In this document: piece by piece, positions 23,875-32,522 of the stretch
How the letters are laid out: each line of letters opens with the position of its first letter
Position numbering within the stretch: the stretch's first letter is position 1
IMG/VR virus record: IMGVR_UViG_3300009175_000943
Location: 38,186-102,185 of that record
Direction: 5' to 3' (one strand)
DNA from: a virus
DNA length: 64,000 nucleotides
The notes under the pieces: model-generated
Seen by the model: only the letters and a program-made list of their open reading frames with translations
Told to the model about the DNA's origin: nothing
Database searches by the model: none
Program-made: the position numbers and the translations under genes

Positions 23875-24405
23875 TTAGAGACTTGTTAGGCCACGGTGTC
23901 GTATTACGCCCAACTGGGTTTGCTTTTGCACCATCAGATGATACAGATCAGGTTCTACGTCACTATGCATGCCTGCTAGAAAAACTTGGTCCTCCAGGTC
24001 AAGATTATTGGCTTGGACGATCTGGTGAGCGAGTATATCGTTTACCTTTTTAGCCTTTAATGCTTCCGTTCGATAGTAGTAGACCAATACCATGCCAAGA
24101 GTCGTTAAAACGATTAGGGCAATGAGGGCTCCATCGCCCTGGAGGATTTGTATGCCTGAATTCTCTTTGTTGAGCATGCCCTGTTGTTGCTGGAAACTAT
24201 TAATTTTTTCCGCAGTAACTTGGGTTTCATTTCGCAACTTTCCAATTTCAGCAGCTACGCTGTTTTGGTTGTCTTTTAGTTCTTCGATTTTGCCATTTTG
24301 ATTTTGAATTTTTTTCTTGGAATTTGGACTAAGTGGCGAAAGATTGCCACTGCAACCAGAAAGGAATAATAGAGCGATTAATAACGGAGCGATGAATTTT
24401 TTCAT
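23875..24405 (-). CDS. Lipoprotein with coiled coil and transmembrane segment (spanin-like)
   Basis: The 176-residue protein has a lipobox LFLSGC (Cys18), a Lys/Glu/Asn-rich coiled coil at about 30-85, a transmembrane helix at about 92-111 (ALIALIVLTTLGMVLVYYY) and a 60-residue tail. A lipid anchor plus a membrane helix joined by a coiled coil is the plan of unimolecular spanins that fuse the two membranes at lysis. Those normally have a shorter tail, so this is only suggestive. RBS GGGAGGACTTTT. Confidence 0.7.
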   Translation of the reverse strand: MKKFIAPLLIALLFLSGCSGNLSPLSPNSKKKIQNQNGKIEELKDNQNSVAAEIGKLRNETQVTAEKINSFQQQQGMLNKENSGIQILQGDGALIALIVLTTLGMVLVYYYRTEALKAKKVNDILAHQIVQANNLDLEDQVFLAGMHSDVEPDLYHLMVQKQTQLGVIRHRGLTSL

Positions 24406-24440
24406 AAAAGTCCTCCCATATAGTGTGTCTGATATATGTA

Positions 24441-24469
24441 TTGACGTTGGTAATGAATTTGCTTAATAA
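24441..24469 (+). promoter_or_regulatory. Possible promoter TTGACG-17-TAATAA
   Basis: TTGACG at 24441 and TAATAA at 24464, spacer 17, upstream of the gene at 24510. Weaker -10 than other sites in the window. Confidence 0.4.
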
Positions 24470-24509
24470 TTTATCGCAGGATGCCACAACTAAATCGTAG
24501 GAGATTTAC

Positions 24510-25025
24510 ATGCCTAGTGTTTTGAATGCGCAGGACGTGTCGTATCAGGAAGATTTCGACTTGGAAGATGAAGTTCAACCTGAAGTTTCAGAATTTGATT
24601 CTGAAGCCTTTTGTGAAACGGAGGAAACTGGCGAAAGCCATAAGAAAGAGGAATATTACAAGCAATGCATGTGGGATGCAAAATCTTATGTTCACATATG
24701 CATTGGCGTATTCTTTAAGGATAAGGCAATGTATTGTGGAGGGCCGGTGCCCAAGCGGCTTCTACAGTCCGAAGACTATATGACATTGGTACTCAATACT
24801 GATGTAGAGTATGGTGCCAAGACGGCCTACGCTGCGTTACAGCGGGCAGAACACCAAGTCACTTGGGAAACAGATGATGCGGTGACCGTGCCCCGTGAAG
24901 TGAAATTCGTAATTTCAATTTTGAATCATTGCAAGACTTTGGATATTCCCAAAGTGTTTGCACCGGGATTGATGTTGATGTATCTTGAGATTTGTGAGGG
25001 CGTGAATGTCATCGGTAGAACCTGA
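24510..25025 (+). CDS. Unknown protein, 171 aa
   Basis: The N-terminal 50 residues are very acidic (FDLEDEVQPEVSEFDSEAF). The rest is a compact domain with VHICIGVFFKDKAMYCGG and TVPREVKFVISILNHC. RBS GTAGGAGATTTAC. It overlaps the next gene by 20 bases. No family recognised. Confidence 0.72.
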   Translation: MPSVLNAQDVSYQEDFDLEDEVQPEVSEFDSEAFCETEETGESHKKEEYYKQCMWDAKSYVHICIGVFFKDKAMYCGGPVPKRLLQSEDYMTLVLNTDVEYGAKTAYAALQRAEHQVTWETDDAVTVPREVKFVISILNHCKTLDIPKVFAPGLMLMYLEICEGVNVIGRT

Positions 25026-25335
25026 ATTGGACCCAGAACTGGAATTCATTTCGGGTCGAATATTTGATTTAGAATTGCCAAAAGATCAAGAATACCTCTG
25101 GAAGTATTTCCGAGGTATATTACAGCGGCAATTTATCAAGTATTACCTTACCTATCGAAGCTATTTACACTTTACGGATCATACTGGATACTATTGCAGT
25201 AACCGATGGATTAGGACGCTGAAAGTAAAATTGCAGCGACTTGAAAAAGCCCATGAGGCAGCCCAGGAGGCAGCCTTACAAGGTGATTTTCAACCTTTGG
25301 CGATTATCAAGTCTGGCAAGTATAAAGTTCGGTAA
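25006..25335 (+). CDS. Unknown protein, 109 aa
   Basis: 109 residues with an aromatic central part (YYLTYRSYLHFTDHTGYY) followed by a helix (LKVKLQRLEKAHEAAQEAAL). Begins inside the end of the preceding gene. No family recognised. Confidence 0.65.
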   Translation: MSSVEPELDPELEFISGRIFDLELPKDQEYLWKYFRGILQRQFIKYYLTYRSYLHFTDHTGYYCSNRWIRTLKVKLQRLEKAHEAAQEAALQGDFQPLAIIKSGKYKVR

Positions 25336-25356
25336 TGCGATTAGATTGTAGTTGGC

Positions 25357-25397
25357 ACCCAACATAGACTTTTTACAAAGTCCATGTTGGGTTTTTT
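25357..25397 (+). terminator. Intrinsic terminator
   Basis: ACCCAACAT-A-GACTTT / AAAGTC-C-ATGTTGGGT stem with one A/C mismatch, TTAC loop, T tail. Confidence 0.9.
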
Positions 25398-25424
25398 ATT
25401 TGATATATTGTAATATATATTAAT

Positions 25425-25655
25425 ATGAGTCTATTAGGTTTTAGAGATTGGTTACAAACACAAGAATCTAGTCCATTTACTAGATTACGATGGAATGCAG
25501 CTTTGGGGTTAATGCCACCAATTCCGGCCGCTGGGGTTAATGCACATAGTACGGCAGTGTTTTGGCAAGTAGATAAACTAGCTGGTGATGACAAGCCCAA
25601 GAAGCACAAAAAGCATAAAACACATCGAAAAAAGAAACACAAGAAGAGTGAGTAA
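25425..25655 (+). CDS. Small protein with Lys/His-rich tail, 76 aa
   Basis: Residues 1-50 look globular (LLGFRDWLQTQ, LGLMPPIPAAG); the tail is HKKHKTHRKKKHKKSE-like and could bind nucleic acid. No ribosome-binding site; an AT-rich box ends just before the ATG. Confidence 0.6.
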   Translation: MSLLGFRDWLQTQESSPFTRLRWNAALGLMPPIPAAGVNAHSTAVFWQVDKLAGDDKPKKHKKHKTHRKKKHKKSE

Positions 25656-25660
25656 TTGAT

Positions 25661-26065
25661 TTGACGCCAAATACCGACGTAGCAGATATCAAACACCATC
25701 TTCAAGTACATGTTTTATCTGCTCGCACCTATGTGATAGCAATGGCCATAGATGCACAACATGTGGATCGCAATAAAGTCTTTCGGATTGCAGTTGGGAA
25801 AGGAATGCCAATAGGTGGATACATCTATGATACGGTTGGCGATTTCTTCGGAGTACGGTGTATAGATTATATTTGTTTGGGTTTTATCCCCATAACTTGT
25901 AAAGCAAATATGGAAAGCTCCGAGGGATGGTCGGCCAACATTCCACTTCCAGAAGTAGTTATTAAGGGGTATTTATCTACAGATCAATTGGCGGATCTAA
26001 ATCGTTTCAAATCAGCATATAAAGCCGATTGCTATAGAATAGAATATTTACAATCGGTGGATTAA
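25661..26065 (+). CDS. Unknown protein, 134 aa
   Basis: A TTG start at 25661 is assumed. The product contains RIAVGKGMPIGGYIYDTVG and FGVRCIDYICLGFIP. Its stop overlaps the next ATG by one base (TAATG). No family recognised. Confidence 0.55.
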   Translation: MTPNTDVADIKHHLQVHVLSARTYVIAMAIDAQHVDRNKVFRIAVGKGMPIGGYIYDTVGDFFGVRCIDYICLGFIPITCKANMESSEGWSANIPLPEVVIKGYLSTDQLADLNRFKSAYKADCYRIEYLQSVD

Positions 26066-26592
26066 TGTTAAATTTTATAAACCCATTTGGCATAGACAGA
26101 GATCGTGAAGACTTTTTACGTTCGGTAAACAGAAAAGCCGGAAAAGGTAATTGGTTTTGGGTTTTCAAGGTTGGCAAACAATTGTTTGCATATGAGCTTG
26201 GAATGCAATTGTACGAGGACGCTTATTGGCTATTCCTTCGCCAGGATATCAATCGGGTAAAAGAGCTAGTTGCAAAATTAGACGTTTTTGTTTATAATAG
26301 GCATGATCTGGATTCTGGACTGGATTACAGGAAGCAAACGCAGCCAGGAGAGCATTATAATGATATAGCGCTTCGAAGATGCATGAGGAGATTTGGAGTT
26401 TGGTTTAAGGGCAAGGATATTTTTGATATTTCTAGAACGCAATATGACGACAAATTGGTTCAATTCCATTTGCCACACTTAATAGCTAGTCCAGACAAAT
26501 CGGCCAAATCGTGGTTGGAATCTAATCGTTTAATAGTAATAGCAAGAGAGGTTGAAGACAAATGCAAGTTAGCGGAAATACTAGTGAAATAG
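26065..26592 (+). CDS. Unknown protein, 175 aa
   Basis: Soluble 175-residue protein with GKGNWFWVFKVGKQLFAYE and RRFGVWFKGKDIFDIS. Coupled to the previous gene and overlapped by the deaminase gene start. No family recognised. Confidence 0.65.
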   Translation: MLNFINPFGIDRDREDFLRSVNRKAGKGNWFWVFKVGKQLFAYELGMQLYEDAYWLFLRQDINRVKELVAKLDVFVYNRHDLDSGLDYRKQTQPGEHYNDIALRRCMRRFGVWFKGKDIFDISRTQYDDKLVQFHLPHLIASPDKSAKSWLESNRLIVIAREVEDKCKLAEILVK

Positions 26593-27122
26593 CGCCTAGA
26601 CAGGTGCCAACAAGAGATGAGAAGTATATGGGATTAGCGTTCATTCATGCTTCTTTTTCTAAAGATCCTAATACACAACATGGATCACAAATAGTGACAT
26701 GCGATAATTATCCATTAGGATCGGGGTATAATGGACCTCCTGCGCAATATGATGATGTAGAAATGGATTGGTCTCGACCTTATAAATATAAGAATATTAT
26801 TCACAGTGAAATAAATGCTATTGATCATTCGGATAGGAATAGATTGACAGGAGCCATAATTTATGTGACTGGGAAACCATGTGCGGCATGTATGCTGAAG
26901 ATAGTCGCAGCAGGAATCGCAAAAGTAGTGTATTTTAGCGGTCGTGTTTATGATGGTGGATCTATGATGCTTGATAAAAAAATATTCGAGGACGCAGATG
27001 AAATTGCTGAGAAGGGTGGGGTCATAGTTGAGGCGTTTAGTGGAAATCTGGATTGGTTGTCAAATAGAATAAAACAATTGGAAAATATGGGTGTGTTTAG
27101 ATCAAATTCCAAGCAAGTATAA
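26562..27122 (+). CDS. dCMP/cytidine deaminase family protein
   Basis: The 186-residue protein has HSEINAI (the H-x-E zinc/catalytic motif) and GKPCAACMLKIVAAGI (PCxxC zinc ligands), as in deoxycytidylate deaminases, plus a substrate-type loop DNYPLGSGYNGPP. It would feed dTMP synthesis by converting dCMP to dUMP. The start overlaps the preceding gene by 31 bases; a later start is possible. Confidence 0.87.
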   Translation: MQVSGNTSEIAPRQVPTRDEKYMGLAFIHASFSKDPNTQHGSQIVTCDNYPLGSGYNGPPAQYDDVEMDWSRPYKYKNIIHSEINAIDHSDRNRLTGAIIYVTGKPCAACMLKIVAAGIAKVVYFSGRVYDGGSMMLDKKIFEDADEIAEKGGVIVEAFSGNLDWLSNRIKQLENMGVFRSNSKQV

Positions 27123-27175
27123 TTTTTACTGGAAAAACAAAATTATCATAACTATATAATAGTGGAGGTAATTTT

Positions 27176-28099
27176 ATGGAATCGGTTCAAAATGGAAAAT
27201 ATGATCAAGTTGTTTTACTAAAAATCAGATCTAAAGAAATAATAGTTGATGCTAAAAATGGAGTGGTTTTTTCTGGGAAAAAGGACGCCATTGGTAATCA
27301 TATTGCTCGGGGATGGGAATTGAACGGCAATCTTTTGTTTGGCATTAAAATTGGCGATAAAGCACAACGACATTTTTACGTATGTCGAGCCATATGGTTG
27401 TCGCAATATGGTTTTGTAAATACTGGCAAAGAAGTTTCTCATAAAGATGGTGATAAAAAAAATAATCGTATTGAGAACTTGGAATTATCTGATCCAAAGA
27501 GAAAATTTAATCCAAAATCATGGACTGTTGACGAAATCAAATGGCTAGAAGATAATAGAGATATGAGTTTAACTAAATTGGCTGATAATTTGGGCAGGTC
27601 GCTAAAATCGGTGCGGCACAGAATTAAACAAATTGGTTTGCCATCGAAACGTAAGACGCAACATTTTTGGAAAGAAGAGGATGATAATGAATTGAGGTTG
27701 TTATACGCTGAAGCACTATCGGTGGAAGATATTGCAAAAAAAATGAACAGAAGTGCTAATGCAATTAGATTAAGGGCCAACAAGTTTAGAATGTTTAGGA
27801 ATGATTGTCTTTTATTTAGTGATTTTCGCAATAGTAATAATTTTTATTTATCTTTGAAGCGAGCTATAGCGTGCGGATCAGCAAAAGGAAGGTGTTGCCT
27901 ATGTAATTATGATAGATATATTGAATTGCATCATATATGTGCTGATCGAACATTGAATAGGGTTCAAGACATTGCATCGTTATGTCCTACACATCATGTG
28001 GAAGTAACATACGGGGAACACAAGGACCGGAAGTTGCATTGTATATGGTGGAGAGTGTATTCAGATGGCTCGACATCAGATGTGTTTACAAATTTATGA
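27176..28099 (+). CDS. Homing endonuclease with two HNH-like modules
   Basis: A 307-residue protein. The N-terminal part has VSHKDGDKKNNRIENLEL, a typical phage HNH_3 motif. The centre has two SANT/HTH-like repeats (WTVDEIKWLEDNRDMSLT; HFWKEEDDNELRLLYAEA). The C-terminus has a second HNH-like module, CCLCNYDRYIELHHI then IASLCPTHHVEV. RBS AGTGGAGGTAATTTT. It lies between the deaminase and a structural gene, as expected for a mobile insertion. Confidence 0.82.
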   Translation: MESVQNGKYDQVVLLKIRSKEIIVDAKNGVVFSGKKDAIGNHIARGWELNGNLLFGIKIGDKAQRHFYVCRAIWLSQYGFVNTGKEVSHKDGDKKNNRIENLELSDPKRKFNPKSWTVDEIKWLEDNRDMSLTKLADNLGRSLKSVRHRIKQIGLPSKRKTQHFWKEEDDNELRLLYAEALSVEDIAKKMNRSANAIRLRANKFRMFRNDCLLFSDFRNSNNFYLSLKRAIACGSAKGRCCLCNYDRYIELHHICADRTLNRVQDIASLCPTHHVEVTYGEHKDRKLHCIWWRVYSDGSTSDVFTNL

Positions 28100-28141
28100 C
28101 GTTGCAAGCGGGAATACATTGTAGGTAAGATATATAATTAC

Positions 28142-28930
28142 ATGACTATTTATGGCGCACAAACCGGGGCAGCATGTGGTTCTATTACAACTTCTGATTG
28201 TCTAGATCCATGCGGATCAAATTGTCCAGATTTTACTATTAAACGACACGACACTGTACCTGCTTTTAAGGTGTCGGTTGAGGATTGCGATGGACCATTA
28301 GATTTGACAGATCCAGATATTGTGGTTGAAGTCAACATGTGGGCTAAAGGCAAACTGAAAAAAGCTTTAACTGCTTCTATAGATGACAATTATTTTGCTT
28401 TAGCTGATAACATTGGCTTTAATCAAATTCTTGCTGGTGATGTAATTGTTATGGATCGTGCCCGCTTGCCAGAACATATGCGGGTTATAGGGTTTGATGA
28501 AAACAATTATTTCATTCAGGTGGAACGTGGATATCACGGTACGCCAATTGGTAGTTATTCTAAAGGTTCATCATTAAAAATCTTGAAGGGGGAAGGGAAT
28601 TCTACGGGCACTATTGAATTTCAAAAAGAAGACATTCTAAATGTAGATGGCACCACTACAGCCGATCAATTAATGAACACATTCTTAGTGTACAATTGGA
28701 TGCCAAGTGACACTTGCTTAGCTGGTTGTTTTATGTTAGAATTTAAGGTGTTGAAGGTATCGCTTCAGGCATTAACAGCCCTTGGCTCTGATATAAGTGT
28801 TATACCCAGTTTTACTCCAAGCACTGCTGATTTTGGATGTGTGACTTTAGGAGCGGAGTGGGTAAGACGGTTCCCTGTTGATGGCGAAGGATTCCTAATT
28901 AAAGTAATCGATTCACCAACGGCGGGATAA
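28142..28930 (+). CDS. Probable virion (baseplate/fibre-type) protein
   Basis: 262 residues, with an N-terminal Cys-containing stretch and a domain beginning FTIKRHDTVPAFKVSVEDC then PDIVVEVNMWAKGKL, resembling baseplate-upper-protein type modules where a material property is declared linear, constant or absent. C-terminal beta-rich region. No ribosome-binding site; TATATAATTAC abuts the ATG. Structural role inferred. Confidence 0.55.
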   Translation: MTIYGAQTGAACGSITTSDCLDPCGSNCPDFTIKRHDTVPAFKVSVEDCDGPLDLTDPDIVVEVNMWAKGKLKKALTASIDDNYFALADNIGFNQILAGDVIVMDRARLPEHMRVIGFDENNYFIQVERGYHGTPIGSYSKGSSLKILKGEGNSTGTIEFQKEDILNVDGTTTADQLMNTFLVYNWMPSDTCLAGCFMLEFKVLKVSLQALTALGSDISVIPSFTPSTADFGCVTLGAEWVRRFPVDGEGFLIKVIDSPTAG

Positions 28931-28935
28931 GATAA

Positions 28936-30528
28936 ATGGCAACAGTTACCGACTTCCTCATCGAGAGAATTAGAGGCGCTGGCATCAAACATGTGTTTGG
29001 AGTTGTTGGTAGATATAATGTAGATTTATGTAGAGCAATTGCGGCTGCTAACGACATAAATTTTATTTGTACTACTAGCGAATTACATGCGGGATTTGCA
29101 GCAGATGCTTATGCCAGAGTGGTTGGTTCGGGTTGTGTCTGTATAGACTTCAATACTGGACTATGGAAGTTAGCCGATGCTGTGGCGTGTGCATACACTG
29201 AACGATCTCCATTGATAGTAATTGGTGGAGCACCTGGAGAAAAAGAAGACGCTTTAGATTTCGATGCTTGGAAAAGTATCGAGGAAATTACTTGTAGTCA
29301 TGTTGTGTTGAATCAATCAGAAGTAGGATACATGATTGACTATGCATTTGAAAAATTGAATTTTTATAAATTGCCTGTTTATATCGAAGTTCCACGGGAC
29401 TTGCTCAAGAAACCAGTCACATACGATGTGTACAAACAGGGAACGCCAGAGGCTCCTAAAACAAAAGAAGGGCCGTTGGTCGAATTACTTGGTGAAATAA
29501 AATGCTTGTTAGAAAAGTCACAGCGGCCTGTGATCATTGCGGGTGTGCAGATTTCTAGATTTGGGTTGGGTAATGAATTATTGAAATTTGCCATGAAGGC
29601 AAACATTCCAATCGCTACAACTCCATTGAGCAAATCGGTTATTAGTGAAACCCATCCGCTCTCTTTGGGAGTATATGCTGGCAAGGGTAGTTCTGAATTC
29701 ATGCGAAAGATGGTAGAGGATTCTGATTGCGTACTGGTTCTAGGACATGCTATGTCAGACACAGAGGGAAGGGTGCCAGTAGAATTTGAGGGAGCACACC
29801 CTGAAGTATCGGTTTCTGTAAATAACGCTAGAGTGAATCATCATTGGTATAAATACATTGCATTTAGTGATGTAATCAAAGGACTTTCTAAGCTTGAAGT
29901 TTCTCATAAGAAGTATGATTCTACTTGGGCAAAGTCTTATGAACATGAAGATTATTTTCCACAGGACAATGTTAAGATTACTGTGAAGAGACTATTTGAC
30001 AAGATCAATTCCATTTTAGATCCGCAAATGGCAATCATAGCTGATGCGGGGGATAGTTTATTCGGGTCTATAAATTTAGTGACTCACCGACACAACCACT
30101 TTCTTTCACCGTTATACCACGGCAGCAAGGGATTTGCTATTCCGGCAGCTTTGGGGGTGCAATTAGCTAAGCCAGAAGTTCGGCCTATAGTGATTGTGGG
30201 AGATGGAGCATTTCAATTTTCTTGTGTAGAGTTGGGGACAATTGCCGCTATGGGATTAAACCCAATAGTAGTGGTCTTAAATAATCATGGATCTGCTGTT
30301 AAAAAGCAGACCGGTGTGGATTTTTGTCAAACAGCAGAATGGAATTATGAGCAGATCGTTCAGATGATTCCGCACAGTGAAGGAGTAAAGGTAGAGACAG
30401 AAGTGGAGTTGGAAGAGGCATTTACAAAGGCGTGTAAAAGTAGTAAACTATTTGTAATTAACGTAGTCGTTCCGAAGGACGATATTTCACCGGTTTTGAG
30501 GAGAATGATAGAGGCACATGGCAAATAA
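28936..30528 (+). CDS. Thiamine-diphosphate-dependent decarboxylase-like enzyme
   Basis: The 530-residue protein has the full three-domain ThDP enzyme layout: N-terminal IKHVFGVVG, TSELHAGFAADAYAR with the cofactor-activating Glu near residue 53, and the C-terminal ThDP-binding motif GDGAFQFS...VVVLNNHG. It resembles acetolactate synthase, pyruvate and indolepyruvate decarboxylases; the reaction cannot be assigned. Such an enzyme is odd in a phage. It overlaps infC by 11 bases. Confidence 0.85.
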   Translation: MATVTDFLIERIRGAGIKHVFGVVGRYNVDLCRAIAAANDINFICTTSELHAGFAADAYARVVGSGCVCIDFNTGLWKLADAVACAYTERSPLIVIGGAPGEKEDALDFDAWKSIEEITCSHVVLNQSEVGYMIDYAFEKLNFYKLPVYIEVPRDLLKKPVTYDVYKQGTPEAPKTKEGPLVELLGEIKCLLEKSQRPVIIAGVQISRFGLGNELLKFAMKANIPIATTPLSKSVISETHPLSLGVYAGKGSSEFMRKMVEDSDCVLVLGHAMSDTEGRVPVEFEGAHPEVSVSVNNARVNHHWYKYIAFSDVIKGLSKLEVSHKKYDSTWAKSYEHEDYFPQDNVKITVKRLFDKINSILDPQMAIIADAGDSLFGSINLVTHRHNHFLSPLYHGSKGFAIPAALGVQLAKPEVRPIVIVGDGAFQFSCVELGTIAAMGLNPIVVVLNNHGSAVKKQTGVDFCQTAEWNYEQIVQMIPHSEGVKVETEVELEEAFTKACKSSKLFVINVVVPKDDISPVLRRMIEAHGK

Positions 30529-31057
30529 ATATGCTAAACCTAGTGGCCAGTCTGATTTTACTAGGGTAAATCACCAGATTAAGCTGTCTCCGATTTTAGT
30601 GATAGAGGGAGATGATAATTTGGGAGTTATGCTAACCAAGGACGCTTTGCAGAGAGCAAAAGATGCGGGGTTAGATTTGGTAGAAGTGGTGGCCCACGCT
30701 CGTCCACCAGTTTGTAAGATTATGGACTATGGAAAGTTCAAGTATGAAAAAAGTGTACGGGAGAAGAAGCAACACACTAAACAGTCTCAACTTAAAGAGA
30801 TGAGATTAAGTCCTAAGATTGCTGAGCATGATCTAGAAACTAAGGTTAGATTAATGCGTGGGTTCTTAGAGGACGGGCATAAAGTATGCTTAAAATTAAA
30901 GTTTACAGGTGCAGAAATGGCGCATCAAAATCTAGGTTTGGAAGTGATTAATAAAGCCTTAGAGGCTTTACAAGACGTAGGTATAGCAACTCAGAAACCA
31001 AGATTAGAAGGTCGTATGATGATGTGTCATTTAGAGCCTGGAAAAAGTAAAAAATAA
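30518..31057 (+). CDS. infC: Translation initiation factor IF-3
   Basis: The 179-residue product matches bacterial IF-3 length (E. coli 180). N-domain: VNHQIKLSPILVIEGDDNLG and GLDLVEVVAHARPPVCKIMD; linker YGKFKYEKSVREKK; C-domain: LSPKIAEHDLETKV, FLEDGHKVCLKLKFTGAEM and LEGRMMMCHL. IF-3 controls start-codon fidelity and subunit dissociation. Phage-encoded IF-3 would bias initiation towards phage mRNAs. It is followed by groES and dnaJ. Confidence 0.95.
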   Translation: MANKYAKPSGQSDFTRVNHQIKLSPILVIEGDDNLGVMLTKDALQRAKDAGLDLVEVVAHARPPVCKIMDYGKFKYEKSVREKKQHTKQSQLKEMRLSPKIAEHDLETKVRLMRGFLEDGHKVCLKLKFTGAEMAHQNLGLEVINKALEALQDVGIATQKPRLEGRMMMCHLEPGKSKK

Positions 31058-31110
31058 AACAGCACACTATTATCTCTGTATAGACGTTATATCATCACAA
31101 GGAGATAATA

Positions 31111-31431
31111 ATGAATAAGGTAGCAGGCGTCGAACCGGTAGGTTCGCAGATTTTGGTAGAAATGCTTTCTTCACAGGAGGCTTTGGGCACAAGGCTGCAT
31201 GTAGAGGGTAAAAGCAATGTGGGGGCTCCTCAGGCATATGTGTTGAAGATTGGTCCACATGTATACGGAGAAGGTAAAGAGGGACAGGTTAAAGTAGGGC
31301 AGCGAATACTGTTATCTGGAAATTACACGCCAGTACCAGACTATCCACGGGATAACGAACGATTATTAGGTTTGGTTGAACTGCATGCTGTGAAAGCTAT
31401 TCTGTTTGAACAATCGTCTCTAGAACTTTAA
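31111..31431 (+). CDS. groES: GroES-like co-chaperonin
   Basis: 106 residues; PVGSQILVEMLSSQEALGT opens like Cpn10, followed by VLKIGPHVYGEGKEG, VKVGQRILLSGNYTPVP and a C-terminal VELHAVKAIL. The mobile-loop region is replaced by a diverged ALGTRLHVEGKSN. Probably caps host GroEL for phage proteins, like T4 gp31. RBS ACAAGGAGATAATA. No GroEL gene in the window. Confidence 0.85.
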   Translation: MNKVAGVEPVGSQILVEMLSSQEALGTRLHVEGKSNVGAPQAYVLKIGPHVYGEGKEGQVKVGQRILLSGNYTPVPDYPRDNERLLGLVELHAVKAILFEQSSLEL

Positions 31432-31464
31432 TGCCATTATAAAGGCTTTGTATTGTAACAAGCT

Positions 31465-32505
31465 ATGAATTATTACGAGACCTTAGGCGTTAAAAAAGAT
31501 GCTTCATTGGAAGAGATACAACAGGCATATCGTAAGCGAGCCAGAGAATGCCATCCAGATGTAAATCCTAGTGAAGACGCCACAGAGCAGTTCAAAAAGG
31601 TAAATGAAGCTTTCGAAGTTTTGAACAATCCTGCCAAAAGGTCTGAATATGATCTTCATGGTAAGGTTGGGGGACATGGGCCATCTGTTGGTCGTTATGC
31701 ATACGACGATATGATGGCCCATATGTTTGGGTTTGGCCACAATGTACGTCGTAAACAAGGACGAGACATTAAAGTAGATGTGGCTATTGATTTACAAGAA
31801 GTGCTTACTGGATGTAAAAAAGACATATCTGTAGATCGACACTCTAAATGTGTTATGTGCATGGGTCAAGGGGCAGTTGATTGGAAAACATGTGACGCTT
31901 GTGGCGGGACGGGAAGAAAGGTTTTAAGTGTTAATCCATTGCGATTTGAGGTTACATGTCCAACATGTCGTGGCGGCGGAAAGTTTCCAGGAAAACAATG
32001 TACGGATTGTAATGGTGCGGGATGGAAAACCAATAGAAAAGAAACCTTATCTGTTCATATTCCGCCTGGAGTGGTAGATGGCATGCATTTAAGATTAGAG
32101 GGTCAAGGAGATGAGGAAAATGGAGATCGTGGAGATCTTTATGTAATGGTCACCGTAAAGCCTCATCAATTTTTTATACGACAAGGCAATACAGATTTGT
32201 TATGTTCGATTCCTCTAACATTCTCTGAGCTTGTGTTTGGAACAGAATTAGATATTCCAACGCTTGATGGTGGAAAAATTAAACTAAGGATTCCATCTAA
32301 AACGGCACCGGGATCTAAGCTAAGATTGGTTAAACAGGGTCTCCCTTTTTTGGGAGAGAACAATCGTGGCAACTTATTGGTAGTAGTAGACTTAGATATG
32401 CCAGATAATGGTGGACACGATTATACTAATAAGGTGTCAGAATTAGCGGCTTTAGAAAAAACATGTTATGGGTCTAAAAGAAAAAACTTCAATCAACTAT
32501 TGTAG
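31465..32505 (+). CDS. dnaJ: DnaJ co-chaperone
   Basis: The 346-residue protein has a J domain with the HPD motif (ECHPDVNPSED, residue 31 on), a short Gly linker, four zinc knuckles (CVMCMGQG, CDACGGTG, CPTCRGGG, CTDCNGAG) and the substrate-binding C-domain with VHIPPGVVDG and DLYVMVTVKPH. It is a complete type I DnaJ that stimulates DnaK. It lies in the IF-3-GroES-DnaJ block. Confidence 0.95.
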   Translation: MNYYETLGVKKDASLEEIQQAYRKRARECHPDVNPSEDATEQFKKVNEAFEVLNNPAKRSEYDLHGKVGGHGPSVGRYAYDDMMAHMFGFGHNVRRKQGRDIKVDVAIDLQEVLTGCKKDISVDRHSKCVMCMGQGAVDWKTCDACGGTGRKVLSVNPLRFEVTCPTCRGGGKFPGKQCTDCNGAGWKTNRKETLSVHIPPGVVDGMHLRLEGQGDEENGDRGDLYVMVTVKPHQFFIRQGNTDLLCSIPLTFSELVFGTELDIPTLDGGKIKLRIPSKTAPGSKLRLVKQGLPFLGENNRGNLLVVVDLDMPDNGGHDYTNKVSELAALEKTCYGSKRKNFNQLL

Positions 32506-32522
32506 TAAAAAGGGTGCCAATC

